NCBI RefSeq assembly: GCF_004664715.2
Contig: NC_051068.1
Coordinates: 132,920,101 to 132,984,100, forward strand
DNA: 64,000 bases
Direction: 5' to 3'
DNA from: Peromyscus leucopus
Taxonomy: Eukaryota > Chordata > Mammalia > Rodentia > Cricetidae
A program made the position numbers and the translations under genes. Below the pieces are notes generated by a model. The model was given only the letters and a program-made list of their open reading frames with translations. It ran no database searches and was not told the DNA's origin. This document shows positions 45,402 to 56,839 of this stretch, piece by piece (position 1 is the stretch's first letter; the number at the start of each line of letters is the position of its first letter).

Positions 45402-45609
45402 TACCCAAAACTGTTGGAGCTCAGTGATTCCGTTTAATTCCCACAGAAACTCAAGTTAGGTCTTAGCCTCGTAAAATCTATTTAAAAAAAAATGATTCAA
45501 GGTTATTATCACTGTTTTTCAGATAAAGTAACTGAGGTCGACATAGCCTACTTCAAGTTACACTGCTAGTAAGAGATGTAAAAACCGGCATTGCGTCACC
45601 AGCAAAGGT

Positions 45610-45723
45610 GAGAGGACACCGTCTGGGAGGCAGTTTTTCCCCTCATGGGTCCCAGGGATTGAACGCAGGTTTATCAGTCTTAGCCGCAAGCACCCTTACC
45701 TGCTGAGCCATCTTGCCAGCCCC
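45610..45723 (-). repeat. B3 SINE fragment
   Basis: gtcccagggattgaacgcag, then cttacctgctgagccatctt. Confidence 0.85.
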
Positions 45724-46047
45724 AATGGGCTATGTGTGGGTGATTTTATGTGTTTATTTCTTTTCACAAGGTTCTAGTTATTTTGCCACAGCTGGTTTGA
45801 AAGATATGGTTTTGAGCATCCATCACTAGGATACTCAGTTTACTTGTAAAAATAAAATATGTGTGTATGTAAAATGTACACTTATAAGCTTGTTGAAATT
45901 TTTAAAGGAAAGAGCATGAGCTATGGGGACGAGAAAAGAGGTTTATTGGAGGGACTGGTAGTTGCATTTGGGGAGACGGAGCTGAGACCTGGGATGAACA
46001 TGTAGGGTATGGTGGTAGAGGGAGGTCTGAGCAAGAATGGAGGAATT

Positions 46048-46195
46048 TCATGCAAGGCAGCCCTGAGTCCAGTCCCCAGCACCACATAAACTAGGTATAG
46101 CTGCACCTGCGTGTAATCCCAGCACTTGGCAGTGGAGGCAGGTGGATCAGAATTTCATGGTCACCCTCAACTATCAAGTGAATCTGAGACTAGCA
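46048..46195 (+). repeat. B4-like SINE
   Basis: ID-like head (ctgagtccagtccccagcac) joined to a B1-like part (tgcgtgtaatcccagcactt). Confidence 0.7.
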
Positions 46196-46202
46196 CACGT
46201 TA

Positions 46203-46317
46203 GTCAGAGGACAGCTTGCGGGAGTCCCATGTGGGTCCCAGGGATCGAACTTGGGTTGTCAGGCTTGGCAGCAGGTGCCTTTACTTACTCAGCCATCTCT
46301 CTCTCACCGGCCCCCCA
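46203..46317 (-). repeat. B3 SINE fragment
   Basis: gtcccagggatcgaacttgg, then tacttactcagccatctctc. Confidence 0.85.
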
Positions 46318-46884
46318 CAATTGAAGTCTCTGAGTTGGATGACTCGAGGCACGATGAGTCCATAGCAGAGAAAGCTAGAGAAAGAAGAGTATGGCTTACC
46401 CACCATGCTACCCTGAATGCACCCCATCTCATCTGATCCTGAGAGCTGGACCTGACTAGTATGTGGGAGGAAGAATGAAGAACCTGGAGAGGAGAGACAA
46501 TGCGTTCTATATTTTACTACACTGGATCTGGGATAACATACCAGCCCAGTAGGAACGTAGGTCTGGAGCTCAAGAGAGTTCTCCACGGCTAGTGTACAGT
46601 AGGGTTGATGTCAGACATGTTGGGAGCATGGAGAGACAGGACAGACAGTAAGGTACAGATGAGATAAGGTTAGCAGTGGGCGAGGTCATCACCTGGGTCA
46701 GGAGGAAATGAACTGAGTTAAAGGTTAATTGCAAAACACTGATTAAGTACCAAAGGAGGAAAGCACAAATGTTCCTGGTTTCTAGGAGCCATGCATACTT
46801 TGACATGAACAGCCCAAGGGCTCAGGGATGTCGGCAAGAGCTTATTGAGACATAAGAGCTGAAGGTTGATCAAGTAAGACCACA
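46318..46884. other. Noncoding intergenic stretch
   Basis: No gene or repeat recognised. Confidence 0.4.
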
Positions 46885-47154
46885 CTGTGTGTGTGCGTGT
46901 GTGCATATGTGCATGTTATCTCTGTGTGGGGGTGTGCTTACCTGTGTACATGCATATGGAATCAGAAGTCAGGTCAAGCTGGATGTCTTTCCCCTCCTGT
47001 GCTCTGCCTCACTTTTTTTTTTTTTTGAGACAGAGCCTCTTACTGAAGCAGGAGCTTGCCATTTTGGTTAAAATAGATGGCCAGCGAAGCCCTGGGATCC
47101 GCCCGCTTCTCCTGCCCCCTGAGGGTGCAGGTGTGCGGGCACACCCAGCTTTTT
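46885..47154 (-). repeat. B3-like SINE with GT-rich start
   Basis: GT-rich sequence, ggaatcagaagtcaggtcaa, a B1-like tgagacagagcctcttactg inside, and a gtgtgcgggcacacccagct end. Confidence 0.7.
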
Positions 47155-47345
47155 TCTTTTTATTAAGAATTTTTAAAAATTCATTTTACATACCAATCAA
47201 AGAGTCCCCTCTTCCCTCCTCCCACCCCTCCAGTCTCCCCCTCCCAACACCTCCCCATCCCTCCTACAAGAAGGTAAGGCCTCCCCTGGGGAGGTACATT
47301 TAGTAGTGGCAGGTCCAAGCCTCTCCCCCTGCCTCAAGGCACACA
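47155..47345 (-). mobile_element. L1 3' end, reverse orientation
   Basis: Read on the minus strand: gcaggggg-type start, a G-rich gggaggtgttgggaggggga tract, then gattggtatgtaaaatgaat and a terminal aataaaaag. This is the standard end of rodent L1 3' UTRs. Confidence 0.85.
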
Positions 47346-48158
47346 CCCAGCTTTTTAAGTGAGTCCTGGATTCAGAATCATATGAAAGGACAATGAATTT
47401 GAGAATAAAAGACATGCTACTACTACTACCTAGAATTCACCAAAAAGAAAAAAAAAGGGAGGGGGTAAGAATTTCAAGGAAATGAAAGACAATATTGTAG
47501 GTAAGATTGAAGGAAACCCTGTAGTGTTCAATGTAACCAATGGAAAAAAAGACTCATTCTAAGATACATTATTGGGAAGTTTCAGACTTTTAAGCACACT
47601 GGGACAATCTAGGAAGAAAAGAAGTCAGAGAGGCGTGGGAACTGTGGAGACATCAGCTGTTTCAGCACCACTGAGAACAGGAAAAGGACATTTTCTGACC
47701 GTGTGCTTCTTGTGTGCCTCTCCGAACAAGGTGGTGTTGAGTCTGTGCTTCAGCAACACGAGAGTCAAGTCAGTGGCATGTTTGGGTGTTAGAAGACATT
47801 ACCCATGGGTATTTGGTGGATATGTTAAGAAATTTGGACAGCATTTTGGCTAGATGCATGTTCTAAAAGGCAAATAAAGCCCGGTCAGTTATTAACTCCA
47901 GAGGGGAAACATTCAAGAAAAATGTTACCACGTACTCTACTTGGCAATGCATTCTGTTCACCTGGTCAGGATGATGTAAGCCTTAATTACTGTTTATCAA
48001 CTGTGATGAGGCTAATTTGGGAGCAAGGGCAGGGCAGGTGTTGGGGGATGTGGCGGCAATGGTGCTGTGGGAAAGAGCTAGATCCTCAAATACGGCGACA
48101 AGATGTCAGTTAATAACGCCTGGAACTGAAAATCAAGAAACTGTACAAGCGTGGTATT
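47346..48158. other. Noncoding stretch without recognised features
   Basis: The open frame 47572-47853 (93 codons) is not recognisable and has no exon context. Confidence 0.4.
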
Positions 48159-48345
48159 AGGGGCTGGAGAGAGGGCTCAGAGGTTAAGAGCACTGACTGC
48201 TCTTCCAGAGGTCCTGAGTTCAAGTCCCAGCAACCGCATGGTGGCTCACAACCATCTGTAATGGGATCTGGTGCCCTCTTCTGGTGTGCAGACATACATA
48301 CAAACAGAATACTGTATACATAATAAATAAATCTTTAAAAAAAAA
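48159..48345 (+). repeat. B2 SINE with CTCF-like motif
   Basis: Forward B2: ggctggagagagggctcaga, cagaggtcctgagttcaagt, then gtgccctcttctgg at 48271-48284, the B2-type CTCF core, and an A-rich tail. Confidence 0.95.
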
Positions 48346-48454
48346 AAAAAAGAATGGTATTAGAAAATAGGGAATACACAGCAGGGGTTGAGGCCGGGCT
48401 GAAGATAGGTGAGAAGTGGGCAGCTATGGCTATTACTTGAAGCTTTAAAAATTT

Positions 48455-48512
48455 CATATATATATATATAATATATATATAATATATATTATATATATAT
48501 ATATATATATTT
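48455..48512 (+). repeat. (TA)n microsatellite
   Basis: Interrupted TA tract, self-complementary along its length. Confidence 0.95.
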
Positions 48513-48538
48513 AAATTAAATTAAAATAAAATACATAT

Positions 48539-48596
48539 GCAGTCAGTGAGAAAAGCATACAATGTAAGCAGTCAGTGAGAAAAGCATACAATGTAA
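48539..48596 (+). repeat. 29-bp unit repeated twice in tandem
   Basis: gcagtcagtgagaaaagcat plus acaatgtaa occurs twice without mismatch. Confidence 0.95.
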
Positions 48597-48788
48597 GCAA
48601 AAAGAACTCCAAAGTTATCTAGACTGTCACCCCCACAGGGATAACATTTCTTAGTATTTTTCAAACAGTGCCTTCCTAAAACACAGTTGAAAGTACTTTC
48701 AAATACTTGATGTTTGGCAAAAAAATTTCTTGATATCCTAAAAATTCTAAAGCAGTTATTCATTCTTATTACTAACTGAACCAACAAC

Positions 48789-48844
48789 CTCCCCTCCCCT
48801 CCCCTCCCCTCCCCTCCCCTCCCCTCCCCTCCCTCCCCTCCCAC
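48789..48844 (+). repeat. (CCCCT)n microsatellite
   Basis: About ten CCCCT pentamers, with one CCCT. Confidence 0.95.
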
Positions 48845-48851
48845 TCCTATA

Positions 48852-48920
48852 CTGCAGATGAACCCAGGGCCTTGTACATGCCAGGCAAGAGCTCTGCCTC
48901 AGAGCCATATTCCTAACTCG
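48852..48920 (-). repeat. ID/B4-type fragment
   Basis: acccagggccttgtacatgc, then aggcaagagctctgcctcag. Confidence 0.75.
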
Positions 48921-50724
48921 AGCCAAAACTTTCTGATCAGAATGTGTGGTACCATTTAGGCCCCATCTCTCCAATAGTCAGAGGAGAACCGAGGCAGTTT
49001 TTGGACACTTTTTCCTGAGCTACCTTGCTATTTTAAAAACAAAGTCGTTTCCAGCCTCAATTTTACAATCAGCTCTATTTAGAAGTGTAAGGATTTTTTT
49101 TGGAAACTAATTCATCAGGGAAATTTGCAGCATTTAGGGGAATTTCTCTATTATTTTCTTTTTAAGAGTAAATGAATAAACACTTTTACTTCCCTTGAGC
49201 TGTTTCTATGATCAAAAGCATTACAAGTACAACTTAGCCTTGATGTCCACATTAAAAGTGCAGAAGGACTTCAGAGAGTAAACACAGAATTTTGAGGAAG
49301 TTTCATTAGTTTCCTTTATTCACCAAACTAGGATTTAAGGTGAATAAAGGAAATGAACTGTCTAAAGAAATTAAACTGCATAAAAATTTCAGAAAACATT
49401 CAGTTTATATTCTCTCCTAAAGTCATGTTTTAAATTAGTTTAAAAGTTTTATCGTTCAATCTGGGTGTGTATTATAGTGAATCTTGTATGAATTAGTTGC
49501 CAGCCGGGGATACCTGAGACTGTCTCCGGGGAGAGGTCGAGAAAAGTAAGTTTTGAGATTCAACTAGTATTTTCTGAACTCTTTGCAGATCCCAGACTTT
49601 GTCCTTAATATAGTCACTACGTATGATCTCAGTACACTCTTGCAGTTGGTGATGCATTCCTAGAGGCCTAATAGGAAGGAACAGTGAGACATCCAGTGTA
49701 TTCCTGTAGGCTTGCTTGGCTTGCTTGAATTATAGATGTCAAAGGTAATGATGGTGCATTTATCAGGGGTGAACAGAGCAACTGACAACCCACAATGATA
49801 AGCGAGGCGAGTGCCTGTAGATGACTGACTCCGGAGATAGCACTCCGGATATTTGTCCTATCTGGACTGGCACCGCAGATATCTGCATATAACCATCACA
49901 AGCCCACAGAGTTATGAGAGAGCTCCGTGAGTACATGGAGCAGCTATGGATCAAAGCAAAACAGTCAAGGCCTATGCAGGTTGTGAAGTATCCATAATGT
50001 CACAGGTGTGGCCACAGCGCTGCTGTCCTGGAATGCTCTGAGTGTCTTGGGCAGAACGTGGGGGATAGTTTGCATAGTCTTCCTGGTTGTGTTTCTGACC
50101 CTGTCGCCGATTAGAGGTTTTTCTCCGGGCCAAGACCTGGGGCTTTCAGAAATAACTGAATTGCTGTTCCATTTATATAGATGAAGACATTGAGCTTCAG
50201 TGAGGTCAGTTAGCTGAAGACAGCGCTACTAAAAGGAATTCTAGGTTCTAATAAATAGGATTTCAGTTCTATTACTTTCCTGTTGAATATAAATACATAT
50301 GTTATGTGATGTGATGTTATGCGTGCATTTTCTGGCCTAATTCGACAGCAGATGTGTCGCTGTGTGTGTACAAATTAGGTCAAATAATAAGCTTTATTGT
50401 CTTCCTCAAAACTGCCCTACGTCATTAGTGGTGGAATTTCTAAATGATTCAATTTATTTAGAATTTACTTCTTTCCAAAAATAGGATTTGTGACTGCATT
50501 TTGCAAATTATAGAGCTTATATGTGCTTTTACATTATTTTGTTTTTTGTTTTTTCCTCCCAGGCAATTCTGTCTGGTTGATACAGCAGATCAGAAAGCAC
50601 AAGTTTATGAATTTGGCAACTTGGGATACTCAGCCTGTATAAAAATGTCCAGTCCTACTTAAACACCATGAACACAGGGGGGTCCCGGATGTAGATGGAT
50701 TGCTAATGTATCCATTTTTGTTCC
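48921..50724. other. Noncoding stretch upstream of the CpG island
   Basis: AT-rich, repeat-poor sequence. No exon recognised. It may hold distal regulatory DNA for the downstream promoter, but I see no diagnostic motif. Confidence 0.4.
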
Positions 50725-50726
50725 GT

Positions 50727-50785
50727 GGAAATAGAATCCAGGGCCTTGGGCATGCTAGGCAGGAGCTACACTCTCAGACTGCTTG
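50727..50785 (-). repeat. ID/B4-like fragment
   Basis: tccagggccttgggcatgct, then aggcaggagctacactctca. Confidence 0.65.
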
Positions 50786-50879
50786 CGGGTCCTTCAAGGG
50801 TGTTCTCCAGAGGTTTGGGAAGAGGCTGCTGGGGAGACAACACGCCTCTTCTACACACACGCCTCCTACCCGGTTTGGC

Positions 50880-51960
50880 ACGCACCTGCAGCCTCAAACC
50901 AGAACGGGGCGGGGCTCGACTTTGGCCATGTCAGACGTGGCAGGAAAAAAAAAAAAGCGATTGCCCTTTCGTCCCCTTCCGATAAGCAAAACATGCCGAT
51001 CACTTGCCCAGCATTTGGGCATATAAAGCAGAATTCAGCACTGGAAAAGGTTTGGGGTTACGTGGCGAGCCAGGGCGCTGACCGCCGCGGGGGCGGACTC
51101 ACATACTTCTCCCCACTTGCGAGGTCTGTGACTTGCTGGGAAAGCCCGCGAACCACACACTCCCGGCCCCCGGGGCGAGGGTGAGCTCTCGGGCTCCCAT
51201 CGCAGCCCACCTCCGGAGCTCGCCACGGCGAGCCCCCGCCGAGACTGAAGTTCCAGCGCGGGGAGGTGGGCCCCACGCGCGGCCTCCGGGCCCCGCCCAC
51301 TCTGGCCTGGGGTCGGAGCCGCGGCGAGCGCCAGCCGAGTGCGAGCGGCCGCGGCCCCTTTAAGGAGCCGCTCTGCGGTAACCCGAGCCCGCAGTCCGGG
51401 CGGGCGGGCGGGCGCGGCGGCAGCGGCGGCGCGAGCCTCGGCGACTGCTCCTCCAGGCGTCCCCGGCTCTCCCGCGAGCATCTCGCGCGTGGCTCCGGCC
51501 GCCGCAGCCCTCGGGCCGGGCCGGATGACCAGGCGCCTGTGAGCTCCGCGGCGCTCTCCCGGCCCCGCGCAGCCGCCGCCCGCGCGAGTCATCCCGGGAC
51601 CCGGCACAGGTGACGCCGTTTGGACGGGATCCGGGAGGAGGGCGGCCTCGCCCAGCGCAGCTTTCGGGCACGGCGCCGAAGCCGCACCGGCCTAAGGCGG
51701 CCGAGCTCGGGCGCCCGAGGCGGGTGGGAGCGCGCGGGAGGCTCCCGCAGGTGTGCGGCGGCGCAGCATCCTTCCTGCCGCCGGCCCCGCGACGCGTGGC
51801 TTGGAGCAGATGATGTCCCGGGCCCCGCGGCCCCCCGCGCCGCCCCGAGATCCACTCGGCTCTCGCGGGCTGCTCGGTCCGGTCCGTCCGGGCTTTCTGC
51901 TTGGCTAGCGGCGCCTAAGGGGTCTGAGCCCAAAGCGGGTGGGTGCAACCTCTGGGCCTG
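50880..51960 (+). promoter_or_regulatory. CpG-island promoter, inferred Tlcd4 promoter
   Basis: The densest CpG stretch in the window. It contains GC boxes (ggggcggggctcg near 50906), a possible TATA-like catataaag at about 51020, and a run of four GGG blocks (gggcgggcgggcggg, 51398-51412) able to form a G-quadruplex. A donor-like site lies at 51609/51610. Assignment to Tlcd4 rests on the known divergent ALG14-TLCD4 order and the Alg14 exon found 29 kb away, not on any coding match. The exact transcription start cannot be read from the sequence. Confidence 0.75.
51300..51609 (+). other. Tlcd4: Putative noncoding first exon of Tlcd4 (5' limit approximate)
   Basis: TLCD4 (formerly TMEM56) is a multi-pass TLC-domain membrane protein. 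Here only a possible 5' UTR exon is visible. Its 3' border is the donor CAG|GTGACG (intron from 51610). The sequence is extremely GC-rich with a GGC-repeat part (about 51410-51435). The only ATG near the end (51525) opens a five-codon frame ending at 51542, so it would act as an upstream ORF and not as the protein start. No TLC-domain coding sequence occurs up to 64000, consistent with a long first intron. The left limit is arbitrary. If gene order differs in this species the exon could belong to another gene. Confidence 0.45.
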
Positions 51961-54900
51961 CAGGGGACGCTTTCTTTCAAGAGACCCAGCTCACAGTCGG
52001 GCGCATCAAGTGGCATTCCCCCCCTCCTCCCCAGCCTCTTTCTAAAACAAGTAGCTTTTATTTACCCCTGCGGTTCTCAAGTGGGTCCCATTTTTAGCAA
52101 CCCCAAGTGCTGAAGTCTAGTGGAGGGGGAATTGGTTTTTCTTTTCAGCACTATATAATAACCACTGGCAAGTTGATTAAACTAAGTGCCTTGGTTTACC
52201 CTGTCAGGAAATAGGGTCTCTAATGCCAGTATTGATTTTTCCCACCTTTCTGAGATGGTAGGGAAGCCTCTGTGAAAGTAGTTTTGAGTTGTTCATGTTC
52301 ATTTAAGGGTCACTTGCTGGCCTGTGTGGTTTTTGTTGTTGTTGTTTTTCATTACATTCGCGAGTCCGTGGGAACGTGTATGTAAAATTGCGAAATATTA
52401 AAAAGTGATCTTTGATGTTTAAATTAATTCAGATACCAGTTTGGAGGCAGTGTGGAAGAGTTTGTGTGGATGGTGGGAATTAATGTGTTTAGAGTGGACA
52501 CAAGTCTGTCTTTGTATTTAGCGAAACCTTTACATAGTCCGGAAATTGAGGGGGGAAAGGATCTTGGATGGCGAAATGCTTCTGTACGAACATGTGCTGG
52601 GTGGAACATTGCTTTACCTTTATAAGAAGCTCCTAAATGAATACATTACATTCAGGAATCCCACTTCCCGTTTTTTAAGTGCTCTATCAAGTTAAAGATG
52701 TTTTCTCTTTTATTTTCCTTAACTTGTATGGATGAAACTAATTTAGAAACGTGTGCCCGCAATGTCAAACTTGAAAGGCTAGCTTGTGGCGCTTCCCTTC
52801 TGCTATGCCATGTGGTGATCCAGAGAATTTATTTTGAAGGTGCTTCTTTGTCTCCCTTCTGAGTCCCTGCAACTCCTCCTCCTCCTCCTCCTCTTCACCA
52901 CACTGCCTCTGTCCAGTGTTTGGCTCTTTACTGTGTCATTTTGCGCGAGTTTTATCTGTTTGGGCTGGATGCCTTTGACCCAGTTGCTTAGTCATTATTA
53001 GTAGCTTTGTGTTTCTATTCCTTCCAGTAAAAGCCTTCATCACTTGGGGAAAAGAATTACAGCTCTCACCACTCACATCCTAGACTCACTTGGAAGGGAC
53101 TAGGGAGGACAGTTGTCAGAAGGTTGGAACATCAGTCACCAGAGAAGATGGTCGTTTGCTAAGGGTTTCTTGAATAGACCCACAGAGGAAAGATGCAAAA
53201 GTTGGCCTGTCCTTGTGTGGTTTCCTGAAATCTCCGTGGGGGAGATTCCCTTGGATTGCCATCAGAGGCCCTGGGAGCACTGAGTTCTCAGAAGGCCTGC
53301 TGAGTGCTCAGCTAGGGAAGAGCACTCCCTGCAAAGGAGTAGGAAGAATCGGTACCTCCGTAGGCGGTGATGGCCGCCCTCCTGGCCTAACATAACTAAT
53401 GGGCAAGAGAGCCTGGGTTCCGAAGGGAAACAGGAGAGGGGCCGGGGAGTGAGGAGGGACTGGAGTAGGCTTGAGGTTGCTCAGTCACTCTCTGAGTATT
53501 TATTGTCCCTCACCATCAAGGGCAGCTGTGTTATAGTCATCAGACCTGTTCACTCAGCTCCCTTGGTGCTCTAAAGGAGACCTGGCATGTCTGCATTCTT
53601 CTCAAAGCCCTGCATTTATTAGAGGACACCACACAGTTGAGTTCATCAGAAACCCTCCAGACCTCAAATCTTCCCCCACCTGCTTCCAAGTTAATGTTCT
53701 TTATCTTTTGAGCTTGAGTATCGCTTGGGAGGTTAAGAACACCGAGAAGGGTTAGTTAGGCTGGGGACATGAGATACAGAAAATGGCGCTTTTTCTTTTG
53801 AGGAAGGTGGTGAACTCTTTAGAATAGTGGGCGTATGTACAGGGGTGGGCAGCCTGGAGGGTAGAGTTATGAGAGTTATGTTGGATAGCTCGCGCCATCA
53901 TCCTTGAGCAGGGAAGGTGTCCCAGCAAGTGCAGTTTCCTCGTGCTTCCCTATGTCCACTTGCCCCTGTGAGGGGAGAGCCGTGTGGAGGTGGAGTAACC
54001 GTGTGTCCTTGGGATGGACAAACAGACTTGAACTGGGTGATAGGGACCGCTATATTCACCTGACACTGGCCACGGTGCTCTTTGCATGAATACATCACGT
54101 CAGGAAAGAGGTGCTTTTATAAGGAAACCTGAAGTACTTTGGCAGTGCTTTTCTTTGAAGGATGAAAGGTGGCACACTGAGAAGCCGAGCCCTGCTGCTC
54201 TGAGGCCTGTAGTTCCGTGGAAGGCCTTGGATGTGCAGCCAGCGGATCCCAGGCCGGAGAAGCTACGATAAGGCATAACTAGAAAAGGGGTTTCTTGGCT
54301 CAGATAACATGGGTGTGTTTAGGAAGAGGTAATCCCGTGGAGACATAAGGAGCTTGGAAAGTAGTGTAAAAGGCCACTGTTCTTGAAAATAGCCCCCCCC
54401 CCCAGTAAGATAGCTGCACATCTGCTCCGAGCTTGAACCACATGGGAGAAGGGAGCTGGTGAACAATGGGACCGATGTCCTAGGCCTGTCTGTCTGAAGC
54501 AATGTTCCAAACTTCTGGGGCTAAGGACGTCAGAAAGTGCATTTTTTACTTTGAGACTCAGAACATGAATAAGTACATGAGTGTCTGAAGCAAGTTTTGT
54601 TCTTACTCTGTTTCTAGTCTGAGTTTTTAGGAACTCCTCACCTCCAGTCCCCTATTTGTTTAATCAATGGAAAACCATGTTTATTGGGGGTCAGGGTGGG
54701 GTGGAGGTGGAGATGCTGGGGGAGGTGATTGAGAGCTGTCTGGATCTGTCAATGGGGACAGAAGAGAGTGTGGGAACTCATCTGGTCTGTAAGGGTATGA
54801 GACTCATACAGACGCAAGGCAGCTGGACGGGGAAGATGTGAACAGGGACTTCCCACTTGTCCCTTTTACTGCAAAGCCAAGCAATTGCTTTTGAAGGGCA

Positions 54901-56084
54901 AGGAGGAGGAAGAAGTGTGGAAAGGAAGTTGCATTTGGATTCCAAAGCAGATTTCTTTGGAGCCGCGGCTTTCTCTCTGCAGAGTGAAGAAACAAATGGC
55001 CCTGAACAAAGTAGCTGATGGATTTAGGTCATGTCCTCTTCTGTGGGCTGCTTCGGGCAGCTCGGGGGCTTAGATGTGGGAAGATGAGTAGGAGGCTCCT
55101 ACTTCCTGGCTTTGAGGAGTTCTGAGCGAAGCTCAGGGAGTGTGTTGTGTTGTTTCTAAGCCTCACTTGGTGTTTGAACTCAGTAAGAAGTTGGCTGCTG
55201 GCCTCACCAAGAATTGGAACAGTTTTCTCATTCTCTTTTATCACACAGCGAGGCTATCAGGACTTCCTCAGAGGCCTATTTCATGATCCATGATCAAATT
55301 CAAGTTTCTGCCTCAGCCAGTGTCAGGCAGCGAATTCTAATGTGTGCCCTGGAGTTGACTAAGGGCCGAGACTCTTCTTTGGGTTTTTGATTTCCTTTTT
55401 CATCACAATTAACATTTGACTCCCAACACCTAACACCTTGACACTTCTCTCCGCCGGTAAAATGAAGCCTACCGAAAAAGGTACACAGGTATCAGAGTCC
55501 ACCCTAGCCCGTTGCTTAGTGACTTCTTGCTTTCGTCATTGACATTCGACCTAGTTGGAGCCCCTCTTTGAAGCATCTGGATTCCTTATGTGCCTTTCTT
55601 ACTGCAGGTGACATTTTTTAGGTGTTTGAGTTCACCCGGTTTCATCTGCCTGGCATTTGTCCAATGCTTCCAGTTCTGGTTTCACTAATATTATCTCTCA
55701 CCTCCCCTAACTTTGGGTATCTGCCCAGCGACTCCCGTGAGCCCAGTTTTGGATCCTGGATTCTAGAAACAACTATACACCAACTAGCTGTCTATACTGG
55801 CTTTCATTTAACTTTCAGTTTGGGGGATAAGGAGAAACGATCTTGGTCAAGTTCATTTTACTTAGTTTTTACCATTGAATCCACTGAGAGAGTATTTGGG
55901 GGGCTGGGAATGAACACAGTAGGGTGACACAGCCCGGTTTAAGCCTCTGCATTTAGCCTCCAGCACTACAAAGGAAGAGAAAAAGAAAAGTGTGTATAGA
56001 CAGCGTTGAAGATGCCTTTCGTGCTGCTATGAATTTACTTAATGGAATGGCAGCAAAAAGAAATTTTAACTGATGAAGTTTTAG
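51961..56084. other. Repeat-poor intron-like DNA after the CpG island
   Basis: More than 4 kb with almost no SINEs, unusual for this window. The only simple repeat is (CCT)n at 52868-52893. No coding exon recognised. The scarcity of insertions suggests regulatory constraint close to the promoter, presumably in intron 1 of Tlcd4. Confidence 0.5.
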
Positions 56085-56086
56085 GG

Positions 56087-56227
56087 CTTTTTTTTTTTTT
56101 TTTCTCGAGACAGGGTTTCTCTGTGTTCCTGGAATTCACTCTGTAGCCCAGGCTGGCCTCGAACTCACAGAGATCCACCTGCCTCTGCCTTCCAAGTGCT
56201 GGGATTAAAGGCGTGCACCATCCCCCC
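56087..56227 (-). repeat. B1 SINE
   Basis: Reverse B1: tcgagacagggtttctctgt, ggctggcctcgaactcacag, then ggattaaaggcgtgcaccat. Confidence 0.95.
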
Positions 56228-56407
56228 ACCCCTTGAATTTTTAGTTTTTTTAATTAAATGTAAAAGCCCCCTAGACAGAGTGTTGCATTTTTAAAATGGG
56301 ACACAGTTTTTAAAACTAATCTTGCTGGATTAACATGCTTGCTCTAATACAAGTAAAAATACTGGGGCACATGGATTTAGTCAAATTTTGTCATTTGTTA
56401 ATGCTTT

Positions 56408-56571
56408 TTTAAAAAATTATGTGCATTTGTGTGAAGGTATCAGATCCCCTGGAACTGGAGTTACAGACAGTTGTGAGCTGCCATGTGGGTGCTGGGAATT
56501 GAATCCAGGTCCCCCTGAAGAACAGCCAACAGCCAGGGCTATTTACCACTGAGCCATGTCTTCAGCCCCCT
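56408..56571 (-). repeat. B3 SINE
   Basis: cctggaactggagttacaga, gtgctgggaattgaatccag, then actgagccatgtcttcagcc. Confidence 0.92.
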
Positions 56572-56653
56572 GTTAAAGCTTCTTTAAGGACTCATAAAGA
56601 TTACAGCTTTGCTCAGATTGAGCGATATCCTTTGTCTTTTTTTTAAATTTGTT

Positions 56654-56666
56654 GTGTGTGTATATG

Positions 56667-56702
<36 letters not shown>

Positions 56703-56794
56703 AGTGTGTATGTATGTGTGAGTGTGTGTGAGTGTATATGTGAATGTGTGTATGAGTGTGTGTATGTGTGTGAGTGTGTGAGTGTGTGTGTATG

Positions 56795-56838
<44 letters not shown>
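56654..56838 (+). repeat. Long (GT)n microsatellite with GA/TA variants
   Basis: GT runs mixed with gtga and gtat units. Open frames on both strands are repeat artefacts. Confidence 0.96.

Positions 56839-56839
<1 letters not shown>

Larger units (their letters stand above)
38065..45506 (+). repeat. Duplicate arm 2 (near-identical to 1-8890)
   Basis: Same orientation as arm 1. It lies inside the ungapped stretch that also holds Alg14 exon 1 and the CpG island, so its position is better supported than that of arm 1. The left boundary is unknown because arm 1 begins at the window edge. On the right, arm 2 continues into sequence that arm 1 never reaches. It has a B1 insertion with target-site duplication that arm 1 lacks, and a long (GT)n near 43145-43190 where arm 1 has a short interrupted tract. 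Confidence 0.95.

Noticed and set aside
47572..47853. Plus-strand frame of 93 codons
   Set aside because: No domain, no exon context and no known gene at this place between Alg14 and Tlcd4.
51035..51607. Minus-strand open frame of 190 codons in the CpG island
   Set aside because: GC-rich DNA has few stops. The composition is Arg/Ala/Gly/Pro with no domain, and plus-strand frames overlap it equally.
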